A stretch of DNA of 7,340 nt, from contig CAYWDZ010000158.1 of the NCBI GenBank assembly GCA_964456255.1, positions 1 to 7,340 on the forward strand, given 5' to 3'. Position 1 is the first letter of the stretch. Each line of letters begins with the position of its first letter. The notes beneath the pieces were generated by a model that saw only the letters and a list, made by a program, of their open reading frames with translations, searched no databases and was not told the DNA's origin. Of the stretch, positions 1 to 6,645 are shown one piece after another. The stretch comes from ZC4RG30 sp964456255. GTDB lineage: Bacteria; Pseudomonadota; Gammaproteobacteria; Steroidobacterales; Steroidobacteraceae. Made by a program: the position numbers and the translations under genes.

Positions 1-833
<833 letters not shown>

Positions 834-860
834 CCAACTGATTCAACGTGCCAGGTCGCT

Positions 861-952
861 GCCACAAGGAAGCGTGGATAGAAGGCGGATCCAGTGGGTC
901 TGGCCGCAGGATTTGCCGGACGAGGTCTGCGATCGGTACGCTCGGGCTCAAC
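861..952 (+). repeat. 92-base interspersed repeat, copy A (upstream of the lipoprotein gene)
   Basis: This 92-base block matches the reverse complement of 6455-6546 at 81 of 92 positions (88%) with no gap, and similarity stops sharply at both ends. It begins GCCACAAGGAAG and ends GGGCTCAAC. The best conserved core, GGCCGCAGGATTTGCCGG onward through CGAGGTCTGCGATCG (902-935), differs at one base. CGCAG (905-909) and CTGCG (927-931) can pair as a 5-bp stem around a 17-base loop, but neither arm varies between the copies, so covariation cannot be tested. The block starts 27 bases after the ettA stop and ends 2 bases before the ATG of the next gene. The substitutions show no third-codon-position bias in the longest shared frame, so this is not a protein-coding relic. 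Whether it is a 5' leader element, a REP-like or MITE-like repeat, or an ncRNA is open. Confidence 0.85.
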
Positions 953-954
953 AC

Positions 955-2343
955 ATGACCCGTTATTCGAACAGACCGTGCGGAAACGCTGCCCTCTGCG
1001 CGCTGCTGGCAGCCGCTGCGCTGTGTGCCTGCGCGCCGCCGCCACCGCAGACCAGCGTCGGTCGCGGCGCACCGGACCCGCCACCGGCAGACGCCATCGT
1101 GGGTTCCGAAGGCAAGGGCATGTGGACCGGAGCTGGCGTACCACCGGGCTACACGCCGGTATTTGCCGCACGCGACGGCGCCATCCCACCCGGTGTGCAG
1201 CCGCTGCCCCATGACATCTTCAGCACCAAGGATTTCTACCTGGACCGCGAGCTGTGGAGCGATCCGCGCTACTACCGCTGCAACTCGCCGGTGGGACTGG
1301 AGCAGATCTGGGGCGCCTATGAGGTACCGCTGATCGGCGATGACCCACCGCGCACCGCGGCCTGGGGTTTCTGCGACCGCGACTATCCGCGCGAACAGAT
1401 CGTGAGCCCCTATCCCTTCAAGACCGCCGCCGAGCACTACAAGGCGCTGCTGGAGGAAGCGCGGCAGCATGGCGCGAACCTGCATCCGGGAGCTGCCGAT
1501 TTACCGGACTGGAGCGGCCAGTACGACCGCGACAAGACCAAGACCGCCACCTGGTACTACGGTGCGTCGCTGCAGATCCCGACATATCTTTCTCTGTTGA
1601 CGCCGGATTACCAGACCCGCTTCGTGCAACAGATGTACCACTACTCCGGTGACAACTCGCCGCAGTGGCCCGGCAGCTACTGCTGGCCCGAAGGCTTCAT
1701 GCGGCGTTTCGCCCAGTACGGGGGCAACCGCATCAACCTGGTGGTGGCGCCGGATCTGGTGCTGGACATGCGCAATTCCGCCAAGACGCTGATCACGCAG
1801 ATTCACATCGGCCGGCAGTTCAACGAGTCCGATGGCGTTCCGCGGCTGGGGCCCGCCGTGCCGCAATGGTTCGGTGAGACCATCGGCCACTGGGACGGCG
1901 AGGCATTGATCACCTGGACCTCGAACATCCAGGCATGGATGAACCACGGCGCCGCCGAATTCAGCAGCCAGCTGCAGAGCGTGGAGATCTACACCCCGCT
2001 CAAGGACCCGGACGGCAGCCTCACCGGCATCAAGCACGAGGCAGTGCTCTACGACCCGGAGGCGCTCGTTGCGCCCGTGCGCATCGTGCAGACCTGGAAG
2101 CGCAAGGGCCGCCTCAACGAGAACGATCCGCTCGTCTACATGGAATGCGTGCCGCACATCTTCTCCATCGAGGGTGCGGCCACCTCGCTGCCCCCGGGCT
2201 CGCGCTTCCAGTACGAGCTGCCGGACATGTACGGCAGGCCCTGGGCGCAGGCCTGGGAAAAGTATCGGGAGAAGGGAATGCAGCGCCCGAAGGAAGTCGA
2301 TCTGTTTTCCTTTCCGGACGGGGATCAGGCGGCCAGGCCGTAG
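955..2343 (+). CDS. Putative secreted lipoprotein of unknown function
   Basis: This encodes a 462-residue exported protein. I chose the ATG at 955 over upstream in-frame starts (the frame is open from at least 874) because it opens a classic lipoprotein signal: a basic N-terminus, a hydrophobic stretch at about residues 12-23, and lipobox L23-C-A-C26, followed by a Pro-rich linker (APPPPQ). Residues upstream of 955 would only be translated repeat. No Shine-Dalgarno sequence is evident. The mature part is soluble and rich in Trp, Tyr and Pro, with no transmembrane segment. Two landmarks are DWSGQY (185-190) and GETIGHWDGEALITWTSN (307-324). The second resembles the 'G.SIG.WEGDTLVV.T' motif I recall from a large group of uncharacterised secreted proteobacterial proteins, of which this would be a distant member. 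No enzymatic motif is recognised. It most likely sits in the outer membrane or faces the periplasm. It reads with ettA, but the repeat separates them, so co-transcription is uncertain. Confidence 0.8.
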   Translation: MTRYSNRPCGNAALCALLAAAALCACAPPPPQTSVGRGAPDPPPADAIVGSEGKGMWTGAGVPPGYTPVFAARDGAIPPGVQPLPHDIFSTKDFYLDRELWSDPRYYRCNSPVGLEQIWGAYEVPLIGDDPPRTAAWGFCDRDYPREQIVSPYPFKTAAEHYKALLEEARQHGANLHPGAADLPDWSGQYDRDKTKTATWYYGASLQIPTYLSLLTPDYQTRFVQQMYHYSGDNSPQWPGSYCWPEGFMRRFAQYGGNRINLVVAPDLVLDMRNSAKTLITQIHIGRQFNESDGVPRLGPAVPQWFGETIGHWDGEALITWTSNIQAWMNHGAAEFSSQLQSVEIYTPLKDPDGSLTGIKHEAVLYDPEALVAPVRIVQTWKRKGRLNENDPLVYMECVPHIFSIEGAATSLPPGSRFQYELPDMYGRPWAQAWEKYREKGMQRPKEVDLFSFPDGDQAARP

Positions 2344-2507
2344 AACGGGATGGGATCCTGATGGGTCCCGGGATTCAGGCCAGCAGAATCACCCCTCGGA
2401 TTGAAAGCCCTGTCGGCAAGGCGCAGTTATCTGGCGAAGAACTGCTGTCGCAGCACTAGAATCAGCACGTCGCAATAACAAGGCGATCCATCGCCGGGAA
2501 GCATTGC

Positions 2508-3830
2508 ATGACGGCTGAATCCAGGAAGGTTCGCGCTCGCATCAAGGATACCCTGCAGGATCGATCGATTCCGGACCTGCGCAAGGCCATCGCACCGGAT
2601 TTCTCCCGCACTCCACCGCGCATCCGCAATGCGGCCAGCATCACTTCCGCCGCAGTGGGGCGACGCTGGGACATCCTGCACGCGGAAACGCAGGCGGACC
2701 TCGCCGATCGCAACGCGCTGCTGGATGCCTGCGATCTCGTGCACATGCCGGCCTACGGCGCGAATATCGAGAACTTCGTCGGCACGGTGAAGGTGCCGCT
2801 GGGCGTGCTGGGCCCGCTGCGCGTCAACGGCGTGTATGCCAAGGGCGACTACTACGTTCCGCTGGCGACCACCGAGGCCGCACTGGTCGCCTCCTATCAT
2901 CGCGGCGCCGGGCTGATTTCCGAGGGCGGTGGTTGCAGTGCGTTGCTGCTGAGCGAGGGCGTCAGCCGCTCGCCATGCTTCAGCTTTGCCAGCCTGTATG
3001 AAGTGGGCCGCTTCATCATCTGGGTTTCCGCGCGCTTCAACGACTTGAAGCGCATTGCCGAGGGCACCACCCGTCACGGCAAGCTGCTGGAGGTGCGCAC
3101 CGCCGTGGAGGGCAACAACTGCTACCTCACCTTCGAATTCTCGACCGGCGACGCGGCGGGCCAGAACATGGTGACCATCGCCACCCAGGCGGTTTGCGCC
3201 CACATCGCGGGTAACAGCCCGGTGAAGGCCCGCAGCATCGCCATCGAAGCCAACATCTCCGGCGACAAGAAGGCCAGCTTCGCGTCCTTTGTCGGCGTGC
3301 GTGGCAAGAAGGTCGCGGCCGAAGTGGTGTTGCCGGCGGCGCTGGTGGAAAAGCACCTGCACACCACGGTTGCTGCGATCGACCATCAATGGCGCATCGG
3401 CGTGGTGGGCAGCGTCATGAGCGGCACCATCGGCGCGCAGAGTCACTACGCCAATGGTCTCGCCGCGCTGTTCATTGCCACCGGCCAGGACGCGGCCTGC
3501 GTGTCGGAGGCCGCTGTGGGAATCACGCGACTGGAGAAGACCAGCGAGGGAGACTTGTACGCCGCCGTGACCTTGCCGAATCTCATCGTCGGCGCGGTGG
3601 GTGGCGGCACGGGGCTGCCCTCGCAGTCGGCCTGCCGGCGCATCGCGGCCACGGACAATGCGCGCGAATTCGCCGAATTGTGCGCAGCGCTGTGCCTGGC
3701 AGGAGAGTTGTCGCTGATCGGGGCGGTGTGCGCCGGTGATTTCAGTCGTGCCCACCAGAAGCTGGCCCGCGGCCGGAATCAGACCCGTGCGGCAGACGGA
3801 ACACGAAGCGCCGCAGGAACACGAGACTGA
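2508..3830 (+). CDS. Hydroxymethylglutaryl-CoA reductase, class I-like, soluble
   Basis: This 440-residue protein should reduce HMG-CoA to mevalonate with two NAD(P)H, the committed step of mevalonate-type isoprenoid synthesis. It lacks the eukaryotic N-terminal membrane domain. Family landmarks are all present: ENFVGTVKVPLGVLGPL (88-104), catalytic Glu123 in ATTEAALVAS, the cofactor-site segment TGDAAGQNMVT (213-223), catalytic Lys254 in SGDKK, GSVMSGTIGAQSHYAN (301-316), Asp328 in TGQDAA, the glycine-rich VGAVGGGTGL (361-370) and the C-terminal flap His416 in SRAHQK. Aligned by eye with human HMGR these match the four catalytic residues E559, K691, D767 and H866. The motif set and C-terminal flap fit class I better than class II. 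GGGAAG at 2496-2501 is a fair ribosome binding site, and a lone -10-like TAGAAT lies at 2457-2462. No other mevalonate gene is in the window. The last 29 codons, including His416, overlap the convergent GtrA-like gene. Confidence 0.93.
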   Translation: MTAESRKVRARIKDTLQDRSIPDLRKAIAPDFSRTPPRIRNAASITSAAVGRRWDILHAETQADLADRNALLDACDLVHMPAYGANIENFVGTVKVPLGVLGPLRVNGVYAKGDYYVPLATTEAALVASYHRGAGLISEGGGCSALLLSEGVSRSPCFSFASLYEVGRFIIWVSARFNDLKRIAEGTTRHGKLLEVRTAVEGNNCYLTFEFSTGDAAGQNMVTIATQAVCAHIAGNSPVKARSIAIEANISGDKKASFASFVGVRGKKVAAEVVLPAALVEKHLHTTVAAIDHQWRIGVVGSVMSGTIGAQSHYANGLAALFIATGQDAACVSEAAVGITRLEKTSEGDLYAAVTLPNLIVGAVGGGTGLPSQSACRRIAATDNAREFAELCAALCLAGELSLIGAVCAGDFSRAHQKLARGRNQTRAADGTRSAAGTRD

Positions 3831-4200
3831 TCAGCCCGGTGAGCGACACGCAGGCCAGCCATGCGAGGTTGTGGTTGATCCCAAGGCGCACCGACAGCAG
3901 CCAGTTCAGCGCGGTGGTCGCGAGCGCGCTGCCGGCGTACATGACATAGGCGCGTCGCAGGCTCGGCCAGTATTCCGTCCGCGTGTGCAGGCCACCGTAG
4001 GTCAGCACCCTGTGCAATGCATGCTGGCGTCCCACGTTGATGATGAATGCCAGCAGCCAGCTGATGGTTGCGCGCGGCTCGAACGGCTGCAACGCGTACA
4101 CGATGATGTAGGTGACATAGCCGATGGCTGCGCCCAGCACGGCCGTGCCCAGGATGCGCAGCGGCTCGGGCAGTCGATGATAGTGGCGCAGCGGGCTCAT
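3742..4200 (-). CDS. GtrA-like family four-helix membrane protein
   Basis: This small, 152-residue integral membrane protein is the last gene of the minus-strand lipid operon. Four hydrophobic segments are visible at about residues 16-37, 46-64, 84-106 and 110-130, and the protein ends its last helix with LISLVFLRRFVF, the typical C-terminal signature of the GtrA-like family (PF04138). Members are thought to move polyprenyl-phosphate-linked sugars or related lipids across the inner membrane, or to assist in this, although biochemical proof is thin. The start at 4200 is supported by an ATGA overlap with the stop of the CdsA-family gene, implying translational coupling. After RRFVF comes an 18-residue Gly/Ser/Arg-rich tail that lies entirely inside the 3' end of the HMG-CoA reductase gene on the other strand. 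A longer in-frame extension upstream of 4200 is only the shadow of the CdsA-family gene. Confidence 0.85.
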   Translation of the reverse strand: MSPLRHYHRLPEPLRILGTAVLGAAIGYVTYIIVYALQPFEPRATISWLLAFIINVGRQHALHRVLTYGGLHTRTEYWPSLRRAYVMYAGSALATTALNWLLSVRLGINHNLAWLACVSLTGLISLVFLRRFVFRLPHGSDSGRGPASGGHD

Positions 4201-4922
4201 GGCCCGCGCAACGCGGCCGGCAGGAAATGGGTGGCCACGGCGCAGAATCCCAGCGCAACGATGTAGCTGTCGAAGCGGTCCAGCACACCGCCGTGTCCGG
4301 GAAGCCATGCCGAGTAGTCCTTGATACCCGCGCGGCGCTTGAGCCACGAGGCTGCCAGGTCGCCGGTCAGCGCGGCGATGCAGATCGCAGTGCCGGCCGC
4401 CAGCGCGGCAACGGTGCCAAGGCCAGCGGCGCCGCGCATCAGCCACGCCACCAGCGTGCCGGCAATGAGTCCGCCCAACGCGCCTTCCACCGTCTTGCCG
4501 GGACTCACATGCGGCGCCAGCCGCCGCCGCCCGACGAGTTGGCCGCAGACCTGCGAGAAACCATCGAAGGCTGCCACCACCAGGTACACATGGCCGGCAA
4601 ACGGCAAGGTCGCGCCGTACAGGAAGGCCGCACACAGCAGCAGATATGCCACGCCCACCGGCAGCAGCAGGCCACGCGGCGCATGGCCCAGTGCGGCCCT
4701 TAACTCGACTGCGCCCGTCACGACGACGACACCCATGAGCATCACGAACCGGGTTGCACCGGCGCGTGCGACGAGCAGCACCGTGAGCACGATGCCGGCA
4801 TAGGTGCCCAGCTTGACCCAGCGCCGGCGCCGTTCAGCCGCATCCACCTTGCCGGACGCCAGCGCCATCATCACGGCGCCCGCAGCGAAGCAGGTGATGA
4901 CGATGGTGATGGCGCGGTCCAT
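4197..4922 (-). CDS. CdsA-family phosphatidate cytidylyltransferase (CDP-diacylglycerol synthase)
   Basis: This 241-residue polytopic inner-membrane enzyme should make CDP-diacylglycerol from phosphatidate and CTP. Roughly six to eight hydrophobic segments span the protein. The C-terminal half carries the family hallmarks: an Asp in AAFDGFSQ (Asp120), VSPGKTVEGALGG (139-151), and residues 192-218, which fit the CDS signature S-x-x-K-R-x4-K-D ... P-G-H-G-G-x-x-D-R-x-D at each fixed position. It is shorter than E. coli CdsA (about 285 residues), mainly at the N-terminus. The ATG at 4922 lies 2 bases beyond the stop of the lipid-kinase gene; a TTG at 4928 would add only two residues. It overlaps the next gene by ATGA. 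Its place between a lipid kinase and a GtrA-like gene, in an operon with its own CDP-alcohol transferase, suggests a dedicated paralogue rather than the housekeeping cdsA, but that is inference. Confidence 0.92.
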   Translation of the reverse strand: MDRAITIVITCFAAGAVMMALASGKVDAAERRRRWVKLGTYAGIVLTVLLVARAGATRFVMLMGVVVVTGAVELRAALGHAPRGLLLPVGVAYLLLCAAFLYGATLPFAGHVYLVVAAFDGFSQVCGQLVGRRRLAPHVSPGKTVEGALGGLIAGTLVAWLMRGAAGLGTVAALAAGTAICIAALTGDLAASWLKRRAGIKDYSAWLPGHGGVLDRFDSYIVALGFCAVATHFLPAALRGP

Positions 4923-4924
4923 GT

Positions 4925-5803
4925 TCAACGCGCCGCCATGCAGATCACCGCGCGCGGGCGGCAGGTGATGTGCATTTCGGTCACGCCCTCCAGCACCTCG
5001 CCATCCAGCATGGCGGCCAGCGGCCGGGCGCAGCGCAGACGCACGCTGGTGACCGCACGCGGGCGTGCCGAGCCGCGGCCACCCATGCCGCTCATCAGCA
5101 CCAGGTTGTGCGCGCCCTGCAGCGCCTGGCCGGAACAGAACTTCATCATCTCCAGCTTGCCGTCATCCACCGCTGCGGCGGGAAAGGCGCGGGCTCGGCC
5201 AATGTGCCGCGTATTGTTGACGAGCAGGCCCGCAAGGCTGTGGCACTCGGCTGGCATGCCATTGCAGGAGAGTTCCATCTCCTCGCGCCAGGGTCGCACC
5301 AGCATGGCCGCCGCGGAATAGGCGTGGCCTCCGAGCCATGCGAAGCGGCGCTTGGCCAGCAGTGCAACCTGCGCGGGGTAGCCAATGCCGGCCGTGCTCG
5401 CCAGCCAGCAGGTATGTTCCCGCTCGCCCATGAGCACGCGGGTCTCCATCAGGTCCAGCCCCAGCGGCCGGCCCGCGTCGATTGCACGCAGTGCGCTCCG
5501 GATGTCCTGCACGCCCAGATCGCGCGCCAGGCAGTTGCCGGTGCCGGCCGGAATCGCGGCGAAACGCTGGCGCGTGCGATCCATGGCGCCCAGCACTGCA
5601 GACAGCGTGCCGTCGCCACCCACGGCGATGATGCCGGTGAATTCGCGGGCCTGCGCTGCGATGCTGGTGGCCGTGGTCCGATCATCCAGTATTGCGATCT
5701 GCGCCACTCTGGCGCGCAGGGCATCGATGAATTCGGCTCCAAACTGGCGACGACGAAAGCCACCGGCCCTCGGGTTCACGATGGCGAGCCAGCGCTCTGT
5801 CAT
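4925..5803 (-). CDS. Diacylglycerol kinase-family lipid kinase
   Basis: This 292-residue soluble or peripheral protein has a DAGK catalytic domain (the YegS/DgkB/sphingosine-kinase-like superfamily), expected to phosphorylate diacylglycerol or a similar lipid alcohol with ATP. Motifs in order are the N-terminal IVNPRAGG (8-15), the nucleotide-binding VGGDGT (61-66), PAGTGNCLARDLG (85-97), the VDDGKLEMM segment (212-220) and the C-terminal LDGE (266-269). The residue after GTGN is Cys where many family members have Asp, so substrate choice should not be taken for granted. The ATG at 5803 overlaps the stop of the upstream phosphatidyltransferase as ATGA, and MTERWLAIVNP is a normal DAGK N-terminus. 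The open frame continues to 6385, but those extra residues are the phosphatidyltransferase read out of frame. Phosphatidate made here would feed the CdsA-family enzyme encoded 2 bases downstream. Confidence 0.92.
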   Translation of the reverse strand: MTERWLAIVNPRAGGFRRRQFGAEFIDALRARVAQIAILDDRTTATSIAAQAREFTGIIAVGGDGTLSAVLGAMDRTRQRFAAIPAGTGNCLARDLGVQDIRSALRAIDAGRPLGLDLMETRVLMGEREHTCWLASTAGIGYPAQVALLAKRRFAWLGGHAYSAAAMLVRPWREEMELSCNGMPAECHSLAGLLVNNTRHIGRARAFPAAAVDDGKLEMMKFCSGQALQGAHNLVLMSGMGGRGSARPRAVTSVRLRCARPLAAMLDGEVLEGVTEMHITCRPRAVICMAAR

Positions 5804-6408
5804 CCCGCGCGACGCTTGCGCAACGCGCGCCATAGCCCGGGCGTGTCGGGGGACCACTCGGGCAGCAGCGCCAGCATGATCAGGACCTCCACGTGGCAGC
5901 CGATGATGAAGACGATGGCGGTCCAGAACAGCCAGGGCTGGAAGCCCCACAGGAACAGCGCGACGAAGAATGTGCCCACGATGTAAGCCGTGATGCGCGC
6001 GCCGTAGGTATGAAATGCCGCCAGCCTGCCGTAGCGCAGGAAGCCAGCCAGATCCGTGCCCAACCAAACCAGGATCGTTACCAGCAGCACCCTTGCATGC
6101 TCGTGCACCACCTCGGGGAACAGGCGCCACAGGCCGAACACCGACACGAAGAACAGCAGCAGGTCCGCGGTGGAATCCAGCAGCATGCCGAGCCGGGAGA
6201 CGAATCCGAACCCGCGCGCGATGGCGCCGTCCAGGATGTCGCTGATCAGCGCTGCCGTGACCAGCCAGCCGAACCACTGGCGCTCGTACTGCCAGGCCAG
6301 CACCAGCAGCACGGGTACCGAGGCGATGCGCAGCATCGAAATGATATTGGGGATGTGCGCCGCACGGATCACGATCTGCTGCCACTGATCACGGGACTGA
6401 TCCCACAT
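5800..6408 (-). CDS. CDP-alcohol phosphatidyltransferase family protein
   Basis: This 202-residue membrane enzyme is the first gene of the lipid operon. It should transfer phosphatidate from CDP-diacylglycerol to an alcohol, releasing CMP. The complete active-site motif is D57-x2-D60-G61-x2-A64-R65-x8-G74-x3-D78-x3-D82 (segment SDILDGAIARGFG... onward), with all four metal-binding or catalytic aspartates. The N-terminal HIPNIISMLRIASVP is typical of PgsA and cardiolipin-synthase-like members, and further hydrophobic helices follow to about residue 180. The headgroup (glycerol phosphate, inositol phosphate, another polar alcohol) cannot be read from sequence. The ATG at 6408 is the first ATG, GTG or TTG in frame after repeat copy B. 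There is no recognisable Shine-Dalgarno sequence before it; the bases are pyrimidine-rich (CTTCTTCTGG). Its stop overlaps the lipid kinase start by ATGA. Confidence 0.9.
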   Translation of the reverse strand: MWDQSRDQWQQIVIRAAHIPNIISMLRIASVPVLLVLAWQYERQWFGWLVTAALISDILDGAIARGFGFVSRLGMLLDSTADLLLFFVSVFGLWRLFPEVVHEHARVLLVTILVWLGTDLAGFLRYGRLAAFHTYGARITAYIVGTFFVALFLWGFQPWLFWTAIVFIIGCHVEVLIMLALLPEWSPDTPGLWRALRKRRAG

Positions 6409-6454
6409 GGTAGCCAGAAGAAGCGGGGCAAGGCGAGGGATGGAATACGAACCA

Positions 6455-6546
6455 GTTGAACCCGAACCTATCGATCGCAGACCTCGCCCGGCAAATCCTG
6501 CGGCCCGACCCACTGAATCCACCTTCCATCCGCCCTTCCTTGTGGC
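6455..6546 (-). repeat. 92-base interspersed repeat, copy B (leader of the lipid operon)
   Basis: This is the second copy of the element at 861-952, in the opposite orientation, with 11 mismatches and no gap across 92 bases. Read on the minus strand it begins GCCACAAGGAAG and ends GGGTTCAAC, 46 bases before the ATG of the phosphatidyltransferase gene. As with copy A, its sense direction points at the start of a following gene that lacks a clear ribosome binding site. The CGCAG/CTGCG stem arms are conserved (plus-strand 6498-6502 and 6476-6480). It also lies in the region divergent from the alx/terC-family gene, so it could belong to either promoter region. In the longest shared frame only 3 of the 11 substitutions fall at third positions, arguing against a coding origin. 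Confidence 0.85.
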
Positions 6547-6570
6547 GGGTCGCAGTCGAGCCTCCGCCCG

Positions 6571-6598
6571 CTGCCAGCCGCGGGGTCAGGCTGGCCAG
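6571..6598 (+). promoter_or_regulatory. Stem-loop in the leader of the alx/terC-family gene
   Basis: CTGCCAGC (6571-6578) can pair with GCTGGCCAG (6590-6598) with one bulged base around an 11-base loop (CGCGGGGTCAG). It ends 47 bases before the ATG at 6646. There is no following T-tract, so it is not an intrinsic terminator. E. coli alx is controlled by a yybP-ykoY manganese riboswitch, but I do not see that riboswitch's conserved GGGGAGUA-type loop here. The hairpin may be a different leader structure, or chance in GC-rich DNA. Confidence 0.3.
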
Positions 6599-6612
6599 CA
6601 CCATTCGCCCAA

Positions 6613-6625
6613 GAGTGGCCCACTC
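6613..6625. promoter_or_regulatory. Perfect 13-base palindrome upstream of the alx/terC-family gene
   Basis: GAGTGG-C-CCACTC is a perfect 6+1+6 inverted repeat that ends 20 bases before the ATG at 6646. The 1-base centre is too tight for a full RNA hairpin, so a dimeric protein operator is the more natural reading. No -10/-35 pair is evident around it and no known regulator's consensus is recognised. Chance remains possible. Confidence 0.3.
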
Positions 6626-6645
6626 CGCGCTTGACCCAAGGCATC

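Noticed and set aside
2352..2369. An imperfect hairpin (GGGA, bulged T, CC pairing with GG-TCCC) 8 bases after the lipoprotein stop, as a terminator.
   Set aside because: The stem is only 6 bp with a bulge, the loop is short, and there is no T-tract after it.
2401..2462. A sigma70 promoter for HMGR from TTGAAA (2401-2406) with a downstream -10, or TAGAAT (2457-2462) with an upstream -35.
   Set aside because: Neither hexamer has a matching partner at 16-18 bases, so no complete promoter can be supported.
2427..3755. A 442-codon open frame on the minus strand opposite HMG-CoA reductase.
   Set aside because: It is antisense to a gene with complete HMGR motifs, has no recognisable motif or hydrophobic pattern, and is expected in GC-rich DNA where one antisense frame stays open.
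3742..4635. A long N-terminal extension of the GtrA-like protein.
   Set aside because: Bases above 4200 are covered by the CdsA-family gene in another frame; the ATG at 4200 overlapping its stop is the natural start.
4970..5986. A 338-codon plus-strand frame opposite the lipid kinase.
   Set aside because: It is antisense to a gene with intact DAGK motifs, and its product is low-complexity His/Gln/Arg/Ala sequence without a domain.
4925..6385. A 486-residue minus-strand frame that could suggest a fusion of a novel N-terminal domain to the lipid kinase.
   Set aside because: The N-terminal part upstream of 5803 is the CDP-alcohol transferase gene read out of frame (Arg/His/Gly-rich, no motifs). 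The ATG at 5803 with an ATGA overlap is the natural start.
6547..6645. A yybP-ykoY manganese riboswitch upstream of the alx/terC-family gene.
   Set aside because: The hallmark conserved loop sequences were not found by eye; only generic GC-rich inverted repeats are visible.
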